DNA from: VRUE01 sp963697915
GTDB taxonomy: Bacteria > Actinomycetota > Thermoleophilia > Solirubrobacterales > 70-9
Length of the DNA stretch: 64,000 nt
Assembly (NCBI GenBank): GCA_963697915.1
Contig: OY969103.1
Location: 2,666,001 to 2,730,000 of the forward strand
Direction of reading: 5' to 3'
Under the pieces are notes generated by a model, which searched no databases, was not told where the DNA came from, and saw only the letters and a list, made by a program, of their open reading frames with translations. Positions 24,825 to 32,807 of the stretch are shown piece by piece. Each line of letters begins with the position of its first letter. Positions within the stretch are counted from its first letter, which is position 1. Both the position numbers and the translations under genes were made by a program.

Positions 24825-25660
24825 TGCCGGCCGAGCCGCGGCCCTTCACGGCCGGGGCGGGCCCGGCGATCCGCGGCGAGGAAGCGGGGGAGGGACCCCC
24901 GGTCGTCCTCTGCCACGGGATCACCGCGACGCGCCGCTACGTGGTGCACGGCTCGCGGGCGCTGGAGCGCGCCGGCCACACGGTTGTCTCCTACGACGCG
25001 CGCGGTCACGGCGAGTCCGACCCGGCGCCCGCGGGCAGGGGTTATGGATACCCGGAGCTGGTCGACGACCTGGAGTCGGTCGTCGCGGCGACCGTGGACG
25101 GGGAGGAGCGGTTCGTGCTCGCCGGGCACTCGATGGGGGCGCACACGGCGGTCGCCTACGCGCTGCGCAACCCGGCGCGGCTCGCCGGCCTGGTCGTGAT
25201 CGGCCCGGCCTACGACGGTGAGATCTCGGCCGAGTCGCTGGCCTACTGGGACGGACTGGCCGCGGCGCTGGAGAGCGGCGGGGTCGATGCCTTCGTCGAC
25301 TACATCGACCGCGAGCAGGAGATCGACCCGGCCTGGCGCGACTCGGTCCTGCGCTTCACCCGCGAGCGCCTGCTCCTCCATCGCCACCCCGAGGCTGTGG
25401 TCGAGGCCCTGCGCGAGGTGCCGCACTCGCGGCCCTTCGGGGCGCTGGCCGAACTGCGGGGCGTGGAGGTGCCGGCCCTGGTCGTCGCCAGCAACGACGA
25501 GGCCGACCCCGGCCACCCGCGCGCCGTCGCCGAGGCCTACGCGGAGCTGCTTCCACAGGGGCGGCTGACGGGCGAGGCGGAGGGCGAGTCGCCGCTGGCC
25601 TGGCAGGGCGGCAAGCTCTCGCGCGCGATCGCCGAGTTCTGCGCCGAGGTGGGGCGCTAG
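24824..25660 (+). CDS. alpha/beta hydrolase (Ser nucleophile)
   Basis: 278 residues. CHGITATRRYVV is the oxyanion region, YDARGHGESDP the usual strand, the Ser nucleophile is in AGHSMGAHTAVAYA, and a late Asp occurs in ASNDEADPGHP. It resembles esterase/lactonase-type hydrolases. The expected catalytic His is not in a clear GH motif near the C-terminus; DPGHPRA could supply it, so the triad deserves checking. It is translationally coupled to peroxiredoxin. Confidence 0.8.
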   Translation: MPAEPRPFTAGAGPAIRGEEAGEGPPVVLCHGITATRRYVVHGSRALERAGHTVVSYDARGHGESDPAPAGRGYGYPELVDDLESVVAATVDGEERFVLAGHSMGAHTAVAYALRNPARLAGLVVIGPAYDGEISAESLAYWDGLAAALESGGVDAFVDYIDREQEIDPAWRDSVLRFTRERLLLHRHPEAVVEALREVPHSRPFGALAELRGVEVPALVVASNDEADPGHPRAVAEAYAELLPQGRLTGEAEGESPLAWQGGKLSRAIAEFCAEVGR

Positions 25661-25670
25661 CCTTCCCGGC
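25658..25670 (+). promoter_or_regulatory. leaderless -10 element before the PRC-barrel gene
   Basis: TAGCCT at 25658-25663, overlapping the preceding stop codon, lies 7 bases before GTG 25671. Confidence 0.5.
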
Positions 25671-26012
25671 GTGACGATCGACGAGGGCCACGCGATCCAT
25701 TACTCGGCGGTGCGGCCGGGCACCCCGGTGTACAGCTCGGACGGGACCGAGGTCGGCCACGTGCGCGAGGTCCTCGACAACTACCGCGAGCACATCCTCG
25801 ACGGCGTCATCTTCAAGGACGCCGGTGGCGAGCTGCGCTTCGCCGACGCCCCCGAGGTCGCCCGCACGGCCGAAAGAGCCGTGGTCCTGGCGCTCGACGC
25901 CGAGGCGGCAGGGCAGCTCGGACCGCCCGAGAAGGGTCACCCGAAGTTCGTGCCCAGCCGCGGCGGCGGTCGCCTCAGCCGGCTCTTCGGCGGCGGCTGG
26001 AAACGGCACTAG
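25671..26012 (+). CDS. small PRC-barrel-like protein
   Basis: 113 residues. The first half (GTPVYSSDGTEVGHVREVL, then ILDGVIF and LRFADAPEVA) matches the short beta-barrel pattern of PRC-barrel/DUF2171 proteins, which are often stress-related. The C-terminus is basic (SRLFGGGWKRH). The GTG start follows a TAGCCT hexamer by 7 bases. Function unknown. Confidence 0.7.
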   Translation: MTIDEGHAIHYSAVRPGTPVYSSDGTEVGHVREVLDNYREHILDGVIFKDAGGELRFADAPEVARTAERAVVLALDAEAAGQLGPPEKGHPKFVPSRGGGRLSRLFGGGWKRH

Positions 26013-26046
26013 CGCCCGCGTTTAGCCGGGCCATAGGCGGAACCCA

Positions 26047-26060
26047 TAGGCTGCGCGCCG
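26047..26060 (+). promoter_or_regulatory. probable -10 element of the VKOR-dsbA pair
   Basis: TAGGCT at 26047-26052 lies 8 bases before ATG 26061. Confidence 0.45.
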
Positions 26061-26492
26061 ATGCGGGCACCGGCCGAGGGGAGATTGCGGATCGCCGCCA
26101 CCTTCGTGGCGACGCTCGGCATCGCCGTCGCCGCCTACATCGCGATCGCCGAGGCCGATGGCGGCGCGCCGGCCTGTCTCGCCGGCGGTGGGGGCTGCGA
26201 GGCGGTCGCCGCCAGCTCGCACTCGGAGCTGGCCGGGCTCAGCGTCGCGCTGCTCGGCGTCTTCGGCTATCTGCTGCTGCTCGGGGCGGCACTGCTGCGC
26301 GGTGACGTGGCGCGCATGGCCGGCTTCGGCCTCGCCCTGATCGGCTTCGGCTACAGCGTCTACCTGACCTACCTGGAGCTCTTCGTGATCGACGCGATCT
26401 GCCAGTGGTGCGTGGCCAGCGCGGTGCTGATGACGGTCTTGTTTGCCATTAACGTGACCAGGATGCTCGCCTACGTCGGGACCGAGCCGTGA
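26061..26492 (+). CDS. vitamin K epoxide reductase family protein
   Basis: 143-residue membrane protein with four hydrophobic segments. It re-oxidises a periplasmic thiol oxidase using quinone. The active-site pair is in AICQWCVAS and the loop cysteines in PACLAGGGGCEAV, the standard bacterial VKOR arrangement. The next gene encodes a DsbA-like protein and overlaps by 4 bp (GTGA). Together they form an oxidative protein-folding pair, known as a DsbB substitute in actinobacteria. Confidence 0.92.
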   Translation: MRAPAEGRLRIAATFVATLGIAVAAYIAIAEADGGAPACLAGGGGCEAVAASSHSELAGLSVALLGVFGYLLLLGAALLRGDVARMAGFGLALIGFGYSVYLTYLELFVIDAICQWCVASAVLMTVLFAINVTRMLAYVGTEP

Positions 26493-27211
26493 GTGCCGCA
26501 AAAGGGGACGAGGAACGCCGCCAGAAGCTGATCAAGCTGGGCAGCGCGACGGCCTTCCTGGCGATCGCCGTCATCCTCGTCCTGGTCGTGGTCAGCCAGA
26601 GCGGCGACGAAGGCGGCGACGCGAGCAGCATCGAGGGCGCCGGCGAGGTGCGCCGGGAACTGCAGGGGATCCCGCAGCGCGGCCTCGTGCTCGGCGACCC
26701 GGGCGCGAAAGCGACCCTGGTCGAGTACGGCGACCTGCAGTGCCCGGTCTGCAAATCGTTCTCCGAAGAGATCGTCCCCGAGGTGATCGCCTCCAAGGTG
26801 CGCAGCGGCGAAGCGCGGCTCGAGTTCCGCAACTTCATCGTGATCGGCGAGGAATCGGCCGATGCCGCCGCCGCCGCGATCGCCGCCGGCGAACAGGGCC
26901 GCGGCTGGGACTTCGTCGAGCTCTTCTACCGCAACCAGGGGATCGAGGACACGGGCTACGTGACCGACGATTTCCTCACCGCGATCGCCGAAGGCGCCGG
27001 CGTCTCCAACATCGACGCCTGGGACGAGGAACGCCAGAGCGCCCGCGTGACCGGCCAGGTCGAAGCCGAGTCCCGCGAAGCCGAAGGGATCGGCCTCACC
27101 GGCACGCCGTCGTTCACGGTCGAGTCCCCGTCCCTGGAGGACGGTCTGCGCGTCCTCGGCACGCCCAGCTCGGCCGGGGAGCTGGAAGAAGCGATCGAAG
27201 ACGCCTCCTGA
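26489..27211 (+). CDS. DsbA-family thiol oxidoreductase, membrane-anchored
   Basis: 240 residues. N-terminal anchor SATAFLAIAVILVLVVVSQS, an acidic linker, then a thioredoxin-fold DsbA domain with active site YGDLQCPVCKSFSEE and cis-Pro loop GLTGTPSFTVE. It forms disulfides in exported proteins and should be recycled by the adjacent VKOR. Starts at GTG inside the VKOR stop. Confidence 0.92.
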   Translation: MSAAKGDEERRQKLIKLGSATAFLAIAVILVLVVVSQSGDEGGDASSIEGAGEVRRELQGIPQRGLVLGDPGAKATLVEYGDLQCPVCKSFSEEIVPEVIASKVRSGEARLEFRNFIVIGEESADAAAAAIAAGEQGRGWDFVELFYRNQGIEDTGYVTDDFLTAIAEGAGVSNIDAWDEERQSARVTGQVEAESREAEGIGLTGTPSFTVESPSLEDGLRVLGTPSSAGELEEAIEDAS

Positions 27212-27259
27212 GCGGCTTCCGCCCGTCTCCTCGCTCAGGTTTACATAACGTCCATTATC

Positions 27260-27766
27260 GTGCGTTGGGGCGGGGTAACGACCGGCAGCGGGCCTATCGT
27301 CCCCCGAATCCGGCTGATCACTCGACTATTTGGCGCTGGGCCACTCCTCGAAGGCATCGAGGAGTGGCTGCTCGTGGTCGCGTTGACGGCGGCCGGTTTT
27401 GGGGCGGTTTGCGTCTTCTTCTTGCCCTTCCCGTCCGAAGCCTTGATGCGCGACATCGCGAACATAGGCATCGTCCTGGTCTTGGCATTCATCGTCGAGG
27501 CGGCGTGGTTGACGCCACACGTGGTCGACGGCAACGAGAGCAGCAAGTACGAACTGGGGATGCTTCTGGGCATCGGGATTGCGGGTCTGGTTGGCGTGAT
27601 CGTCGCCGTCCTCGTCGGCGCCCACCTCGCGGCAGGCCACGGCAACCTGTTGGACGATTTCGGCCTCGGATGGTCGGTGATCTCCCTGCTCGCCCTGGGC
27701 GCGATGGTCATCCTGCAGCCGTACCTCGTCCACGTCTGGGAAGGCCCCCGAACGGGCAAGTCCTAA
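27260..27766 (+). CDS. four-helix membrane protein, unknown
   Basis: 168 residues with hydrophobic segments near 38-58, 65-85, 98-122 and 138-160, and a short basic N-terminus. No family recognised. GC content is lower than the surroundings, and CATTAT just before the GTG is less GC-rich than typical spacers here. Its TAA shares CTAA with the stop of the convergent methyltransferase. Possibly a more recent acquisition. Confidence 0.65.
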   Translation: MRWGGVTTGSGPIVPRIRLITRLFGAGPLLEGIEEWLLVVALTAAGFGAVCVFFLPFPSEALMRDIANIGIVLVLAFIVEAAWLTPHVVDGNESSKYELGMLLGIGIAGLVGVIVAVLVGAHLAAGHGNLLDDFGLGWSVISLLALGAMVILQPYLVHVWEGPRTGKS

Positions 27767-28404
27767 GCGGGCAGCGTCGCGCTGCCGTGCACGAGCGGCT
27801 TGACGATCGGCGGCGCCTTGGGCAGCTCGCCGCCCTCGACGCCCTCCAGGGTCAGCGGCGAGGCCTCGATCGTGGCGACCGTGTCGCGGTTGCAGTGGCA
27901 GCCGTCGCCGAGGAAGCGCCACGGCTTTTCCAGCCGGTCCTGCCAGCGGGCAAGGCCCGGCTCCCGTGAGCGCACGTGCTCCAGGAACAGGAGCTTGCCG
28001 CCGGGCTTCAGCACCCGCGCCGCCTCGGCCAGCGCCGCGGCCGGGTCGGGCACCGTGCAGAGCACCAGCGTGAAGGCGGCGGTGTCGAAGCTCGAGTCCT
28101 CGAAGGGCAGCCGTTCGGCCGGCGCCTCGACCACCTCGGCGGCGCCACCTCCCTCCCCTACCTTGGCTCGAAGTTGCTTGAGCATGTGGGGGTCGGGCTC
28201 GGCGAGGACGAGCCCGCTCACCGCCTCCGGGTACAGCTCCAGGTTGGCGCCGGTGCCGCTGCCGATGTCGATCGTGCGGCCCCGGGCCGCGCCCAGCGTG
28301 ACGCGGCGCATCTCCCTCAGCCCAGCCTCTTCAGTCGCCTCGAAGGCGCGGTCGTAGAGCGCGGCGAAGCCGCGGCCCCAGGTAGCGTCGTAGAGGCGGC
28401 CCAA
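27763..28404 (-). CDS. SAM-dependent methyltransferase (UbiE-like)
   Basis: 213 residues. Motif I is TIDIGSGTGANLELYP, then AEPDPHMLKQL, APAERLPFEDSSFD and VLKPGGKLLFLEHV. The C-terminus has a GDGCHCNRDT stretch common in METTL7-like or UbiE-like methyltransferases. Starts with TTG 9 bases after the SDR stop, so it is probably co-transcribed. Substrate unknown. Confidence 0.85.
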   Translation of the reverse strand: MGRLYDATWGRGFAALYDRAFEATEEAGLREMRRVTLGAARGRTIDIGSGTGANLELYPEAVSGLVLAEPDPHMLKQLRAKVGEGGGAAEVVEAPAERLPFEDSSFDTAAFTLVLCTVPDPAAALAEAARVLKPGGKLLFLEHVRSREPGLARWQDRLEKPWRFLGDGCHCNRDTVATIEASPLTLEGVEGGELPKAPPIVKPLVHGSATLPA

Positions 28405-28413
28405 GCCGCGCCC

Positions 28414-29304
28414 TCAGGCGGCCTTCTGCTTGGCCGCCGGCTCCGACTCGGCCTCGGGCTCGACGCCGGGCTCGCTGTGAGCGACGCGGTCCTCGTAGGC
28501 GCTGCGGGCGCCGTGGTCGACTTCGGTCATCAGTTTGTCGATCTTCATCGCCCGTGCCATCCACTCGCGGGCGCCACGGGGCAGCAGGCCGACGAACTTG
28601 AACAGGGCGCCATTGGCGCGCGGCACCCAGACGTCGAAGCGCGGCACTTCCAGGGCGTCGACGATCTCGTCGGCGACGTCTGAGGCCTCGACCGCTTTGA
28701 CCAGTTTCTGGCCGAGACCGGCGGTCAGCTCGGTATTGACCACGGTCGGCATCACGCAGCTGACCTCGAGCCCGCTCCCGCGCAGCTCGGCGCGCACGGC
28801 CTCGCTGATCCCGACGACGGCGTGCTTGGTGCCCGAGTAGGTGGCGACGCCGGGGACGCCGCCTTTGCCCGCCTGCGAGGAGACGTTGACGATGTGACCC
28901 GAGCCGCGCAGCTGCATCCGCTTGATCGCCATCTGGGTGCCGGTGATGACACCGAAGATGTTGATGTCGAGCTGGCGCCGGATCGAGTCGACCGTCTCGT
29001 CGACGAAGGCCGTCACGGGCATGATCCCGGCGTTGTTGACGACCACGTCGAGCGGGCCGAGCTGGCGCTCGGACTCATCGAGGAAGGCGGCGAAGGAGTC
29101 GCGGTCGGTGACGTCGAGCGAGAGGGCGAGCGTGCCGCCGCCCAGCTCCGCTGCCGTCTTCTCGGCCAGCTCCAGGTCGAGGTCGCCGATCGCGACGCGG
29201 CAGCCCTTGCGGACCAGCGCCGTCGCCGTCGCCTTGCCGATCCCCCGGGCCCCACCGGTGATCGCCACGACCTTGCCGTTGAGTGAGCGTCGCTCCTTCG
29301 CCAT
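28414..29304 (-). CDS. short-chain dehydrogenase/reductase
   Basis: Classical SDR of 296 residues. AITGGARGIGKATATAL is the cofactor motif, NNAGI follows, and the catalytic Ser/Tyr/Lys are in VNVSSQAG and YSGTKHAV. The tail beyond residue 260 is polar and Glu/Ala-rich. ATG 29304 is chosen because GGAGGAGGG lies just upstream; longer in-frame extension is low-quality sequence. It follows the thiolase gene and may act in lipid or steroid-like oxidation. Confidence 0.87.
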   Translation of the reverse strand: MAKERRSLNGKVVAITGGARGIGKATATALVRKGCRVAIGDLDLELAEKTAAELGGGTLALSLDVTDRDSFAAFLDESERQLGPLDVVVNNAGIMPVTAFVDETVDSIRRQLDINIFGVITGTQMAIKRMQLRGSGHIVNVSSQAGKGGVPGVATYSGTKHAVVGISEAVRAELRGSGLEVSCVMPTVVNTELTAGLGQKLVKAVEASDVADEIVDALEVPRFDVWVPRANGALFKFVGLLPRGAREWMARAMKIDKLMTEVDHGARSAYEDRVAHSEPGVEPEAESEPAAKQKAA

Positions 29305-29326
29305 CTTGCCCTCCTCCTTGGCGGCT

Positions 29327-30520
29327 CTAGGCCGCCGGCTTGTAGACGGTGACCACGGCGGCGCCGCCGAGGCCGATGTTGTGCTGCAACGCGGTCTTGG
29401 CGCCATCGACCTGGCGCGCGTCCGCCTGGCCGCGCAGCTGCCAGGTCAGCTCCGAGCACTGCGCCAGCCCGGTCGCGCCCAGCGGGTGGCCCTTGGAGAT
29501 CAGCCCGCCGGACGGGTTGACGACGACCTTGCCGCCGTAGGTGGTGGCCTCTTCCTCGACCAGCTTGTGACCCTCGCCCTCGGCGGCGAAGCCGAGCGCC
29601 TCGTAGGTGATCAGCTCGTTGGCGCTGAAGCAGTCGTGCAGCTCGCAGACGTCGACTTCCTCGGCGCCGACGCCGGCCTCCGCGTAGGCCTCGTCCGCGG
29701 CCTGCTTCGACATGTCGAAGCCGACGATCTTGATGCAGTCGGTGTCGTCGGCGAAGGTCGAGGAGAGGTCGGTGACCATCGACTGGCCGACGATCTCGAT
29801 CGCCTGGTCGCCGAGGCCGTGCTCTTCGACGTAGCGCTCGGAGGCGATGATCGCGCAGGCGGAGCCGTCGGAGGTCGGCGAGCACTGCAGCTTGGTCAGC
29901 GGCTCGTGGATCATTTTCGCCGCCTTGATGTCCTCGATCGTGTACTCATCCTGGAACTGGGCGTAGGGGTTGTTGACCGAGTGCTTGTGGTTCTTCCAGC
30001 CGATCCAGGCGTAGTGGTCGGGGTTGGAGCCGTACTTGTCCATGTGGTCGCGGCCGGCGTTGCCGAACATCTGCGGCGCACCCGGCGAAGCCTCGGGGTC
30101 GCGCAGTTCGAACATCCGCGTCGCGTGCTTGTCGAGCGCGTTGGTGCGGTCGGTGTATTTGACGCCGAGCGAGCCCGGCTCCATCTTCTCGAAGCCGAGC
30201 GCCAGCGCGCAATCGACGAGGCCGCCCTTGACCGCCTGGCGGGCGAGGAAGAGCGCCGAGGAACCGGTCGAGCAGTTGTTGTTGACGTTGACGACCGGGA
30301 TCCCGGTGAGGCCGAGCTGGTAGAGCGCCCGCTGGCCGTAGGTCGAGTCGCCGTAGCAGTAGCCGGCGTAGGCCTGCTGGACGTCGTCATAGGGAATGCC
30401 GGCGTCGGCGAGCGCCTTCTCCCCCGCCTCCTTGGCCCAATCGGGGTAGTCGCCCTCCTTCTTGCCGGGCTTCTCGAACTTGGTCATCCCGACCCCGATC
30501 ACGTACGTGCGGTTGCTCAA
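29327..30520 (-). CDS. thiolase-fold lipid-transfer/acyltransferase protein
   Basis: 397 residues of the SCP-x/nonspecific lipid-transfer thiolase family. Cys83 in NVNNNCSTGSSAL aligns with the acyl-accepting Cys. ELHDCFSANE and SKGHPLGATG hold the catalytic histidines. The usual C-terminal Cys motif is replaced by QHNIGLGGAAVV, as in lipid-transfer-type homologues. Start TTG 30520 has AGGAGC upstream. With SDR and methyltransferase downstream it could belong to fatty-acid or sterol-like catabolism. Confidence 0.87.
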   Translation of the reverse strand: MSNRTYVIGVGMTKFEKPGKKEGDYPDWAKEAGEKALADAGIPYDDVQQAYAGYCYGDSTYGQRALYQLGLTGIPVVNVNNNCSTGSSALFLARQAVKGGLVDCALALGFEKMEPGSLGVKYTDRTNALDKHATRMFELRDPEASPGAPQMFGNAGRDHMDKYGSNPDHYAWIGWKNHKHSVNNPYAQFQDEYTIEDIKAAKMIHEPLTKLQCSPTSDGSACAIIASERYVEEHGLGDQAIEIVGQSMVTDLSSTFADDTDCIKIVGFDMSKQAADEAYAEAGVGAEEVDVCELHDCFSANELITYEALGFAAEGEGHKLVEEEATTYGGKVVVNPSGGLISKGHPLGATGLAQCSELTWQLRGQADARQVDGAKTALQHNIGLGGAAVVTVYKPAA

Positions 30521-30626
30521 AGTCTGCTCCTGTGTCCGCGCCGCGGGCGGGCGGCGTTTGGCTGGCTAGCCAGGACTGTAGCGGGTGCGGCTGCGGCTGG
30601 GGCGACGCAAGTACGCTGAAGGGGTT

Positions 30627-31388
30627 GTGATCACCGCTGCGCTCAGCACCGACCCGGCCGCCGGGGTCGGCATCTTCGCCGCCCTCGCCGCGGGGATCGT
30701 CTCCTTCCTCTCTCCCTGCGTGCTGCCGCTCGTCCCCGGCTACCTCTCGGCCGTCAGCGGCGTCTCCGCCAACGAGCTGGAGAGCGCCGGCTGGCGCCGC
30801 GTGCTGGGCCCGAGCCTGCTCTTCGTCGCCAGCTTCTCGGCGATCTTCGTCATCCTCGGCCTGACCGCGACCGGGCTCGGCTCGACCCTGCAGGACCACG
30901 AGGAGCTGCTGACCAAGGTCGCCGCGGCGCTGATCATCGCCATGGGCGTCCTCTTCGTCGCCTCGCTCTTCTTCGCCCGGCTCAACAAGGAGTGGCACGT
31001 CGACGCGCTGATGGAGCGGGCTGGCAAAGGCGGCCCAATCGTCGCCGGCGCCGCCTTCGCGATCGCCTGGACCCCCTGTATCGGCCCCACCCTGGGCGCG
31101 ATCCTGACCGCCGCCTCGCTGACCGACTCGGCCGGCCGCGCCGCCTTCCTTCTCGCCGTCTACTCGGCCGGCCTGGCGATCCCCTTCCTGCTCACCGCGG
31201 TCGCTTTCTCACGCATGACCACCGCCTTCGCCGTCGTCAAGCGCCACTACCAGGCGATCGTCGCCACCGGCGGTGTGATCCTGATCGCGATGGGCGTCCT
31301 GATCTGGACCGGCGACCTGACCCAGCTCAACAGCGAGGCCGAACGCATCGTCCGCGAACTCGGCCTCGACTTCCTGAACGGCATCTGA
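30627..31388 (+). CDS. ccdA: cytochrome c biogenesis/thiol transport protein CcdA
   Basis: 253 residues, six hydrophobic segments. CcdA carries reducing equivalents across the membrane for apocytochrome c or thioredoxin-like partners. The two redox cysteines are in SFLSPCVLPLVPGYLS and AWTPCIGPTLG. GTG 30627 with GAAGGGG upstream is preferred. No ResB/ResC or thioredoxin partner is adjacent, but a VKOR-DsbA pair is 3.5 kb away. Confidence 0.92.
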   Translation: MITAALSTDPAAGVGIFAALAAGIVSFLSPCVLPLVPGYLSAVSGVSANELESAGWRRVLGPSLLFVASFSAIFVILGLTATGLGSTLQDHEELLTKVAAALIIAMGVLFVASLFFARLNKEWHVDALMERAGKGGPIVAGAAFAIAWTPCIGPTLGAILTAASLTDSAGRAAFLLAVYSAGLAIPFLLTAVAFSRMTTAFAVVKRHYQAIVATGGVILIAMGVLIWTGDLTQLNSEAERIVRELGLDFLNGI

Positions 31389-31427
31389 GCCGCCCCACTC
31401 CCGGCGATCCGCTGCCTGCTGCGGGAT

Positions 31428-31468
31428 CCTCACGCGTACTCCCTGAAATAGAGGGAAAACGCGTGAGG
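31428..31468. repeat. palindromic repeat copy 2
   Basis: Arms CCTCACGCGT (31428-31437) and ACGCGTGAGG (31459-31468) enclose CTCCCT-GAAATAG-AGGGA. The inner core is the reverse complement of the core at 20321-20359. The outer flanks differ from copy 1 but are still complementary. It lies between the convergent ccdA and the gene at 31482, where it could act as a two-way terminator, although no T-run follows. Confidence 0.8.
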
Positions 31469-31481
31469 CTGGCCGGGCGGG

Positions 31482-31760
31482 CTAGTTGTTGGCTGGGGCG
31501 ACCGTCTCGAGCTCGCGGCCGACGGCCTCGACCTCCTCGAGGCCGGCGTCGTCGAGCTCACGCGAGCAGACGATCCGGAAGCGGCCGGTGCCGATCGCCG
31601 AGTCTGGGACTACGGGCAGGCCGCGGATCTCCTCCCAACCCAGCCGTTCGACCTCGAACGGGTTCATCCGCACCTCCGCCGCCGGGAACGGGCAGTTGCC
31701 GTTGTGCTGGTCGATCGCCTTGGAGATCGCCTCCAGGTTCTTCGCCTCGGGGGAAGCCAC
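31482..31760 (-). CDS. small conserved-looking hypothetical protein
   Basis: 92 residues from GTG 31760, chosen because TAGACT lies 8 bases upstream. Acidic and soluble, with one NCPFP motif and the segment GWEEIRGLPVVPDSAIGTGRF, which looks like a folded small domain. No membrane segment or signal peptide. I do not recognise the family. Confidence 0.6.
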   Translation of the reverse strand: MASPEAKNLEAISKAIDQHNGNCPFPAAEVRMNPFEVERLGWEEIRGLPVVPDSAIGTGRFRIVCSRELDDAGLEEVEAVGRELETVAPANN

Positions 31761-31791
31761 GGGCTTGAAGTCTAGGCGTCGCCCGGCGCGC

Positions 31792-32739
31792 TCACCAACG
31801 CAGCGGCGGCGTCGAGACGGTGAACGTCTCGGCAAAGAGTTCTGGAAGCTGGTCGATTTCTGCCTCGGTGATCACGGTGGCATCTCCGAAAGGGCTGACG
31901 GCGTCGCGCAAGATCTCCTTCGCATGGCTCAACGACTGTGGGTCGTCGTCTGGCGAGGGCTCGACCCGCAGGACGTACACCAGCCATACCCGGGCGGGGC
32001 GCGTGGTCATTGCCTGGTAGCGCGTCAACTTGGCAATCAAGTCGTTGGCGACACTTCGCGCCACCTTCAGGATGATTCTGGGCGTTGAGGCAACCCTGGT
32101 TTCGAGCAGCACATCGGGATCGCCGTCGTGGGTTGATTCGAAGACCCCGTCCAGGCGGATCGCGTGCGAGGCGGTGCCGATGCGGACCTGTGATTGAAAG
32201 GTGTGCCCCGACAGGTCCTTGCGCTGGAATGCCACGTTCACACGCTCTGAGATGCGCGCGATCGTTTTCTCTGAACGAGCCCAGGAGCCCGGGGGTCGGC
32301 CAGCCTTGACGACGGGGGCCTCGCTGCGCTCCTGCTCGATCTCGTCGCTTGCCTTCTCGGCAACCTGCGCGGCACGTTCCGCGGGTGACATCTCACTGAG
32401 TTCCAGCCGCGCTCGATCCTTTCGCAGTTCGGTCTCCTCATCCTCGCTTTCCTGGGCGGACTTGAGGCGCAGCCCGCCCGCCACCAACAGCACACCCCCG
32501 CCCAGCGCCAGCAGGATCGCGCCTCCAACCACCCACGGTTCGAGGGAGGTGATCGCGTCCTGCCGGTCGCTGAGAGCGGTCCGGCCCGTCTCGGTCATCT
32601 CCCGCAGCTCGGCGTCGGGGATCGAGAGAATCTCGGTATTGCGGAAGTAGAAGTAGGGGATCACCAAGGCGGCCGCGAGGAGAACCAGGCCGAGCGAGGT
32701 GAGGAAGCGATTGAAATTACCCGTGTCGGTGCGCAGCAC
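31792..32739 (-). CDS. membrane protein with cytosolic domain, unknown
   Basis: About 315 residues from GTG 32739. Two membrane segments (SLGLVLLAAALVIPYFYF near 12-30; VVGGAILLALGGGVLLVAGG near 70-90) bracket a short outer loop. A charged coiled-coil-prone linker follows (SEDEETELRKDRARLELSE), then a soluble alpha/beta domain ending in STPPLRW. No family recognised. ATG 32799 is an in-frame alternative but would leave only 8 bp for divergent promoters with dinB. Confidence 0.65.
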   Translation of the reverse strand: MLRTDTGNFNRFLTSLGLVLLAAALVIPYFYFRNTEILSIPDAELREMTETGRTALSDRQDAITSLEPWVVGGAILLALGGGVLLVAGGLRLKSAQESEDEETELRKDRARLELSEMSPAERAAQVAEKASDEIEQERSEAPVVKAGRPPGSWARSEKTIARISERVNVAFQRKDLSGHTFQSQVRIGTASHAIRLDGVFESTHDGDPDVLLETRVASTPRIILKVARSVANDLIAKLTRYQAMTTRPARVWLVYVLRVEPSPDDDPQSLSHAKEILRDAVSPFGDATVITEAEIDQLPELFAETFTVSTPPLRW

Positions 32740-32793
32740 TACGGGGAATCTTCGCGTATCAAGCGGCGACCGGGTTCGATCCTGCCCCCGTCC

Positions 32794-32807
32794 TACCATC
32801 GGGCGCG
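32794..32807 (+). promoter_or_regulatory. probable -10 element of dinB
   Basis: TACCAT at 32794-32799 lies 8 bases before ATG 32808. No recognised LexA box is seen in the short upstream region. Confidence 0.45.

Noticed and set aside
26740..27969. A 409-residue plus-strand frame overlapping dsbA and the membrane protein gene
   Set aside because: It is an Arg-rich frame-shift shadow of the DsbA gene that runs into unrelated genes; no recognisable domain.
32739..32799. Start of the membrane protein at ATG 32799
   Set aside because: It would leave only 8 bp to dinB and add a hydrophilic 20-residue stretch; GTG 32739 gives a normal N-terminus. Not excluded.
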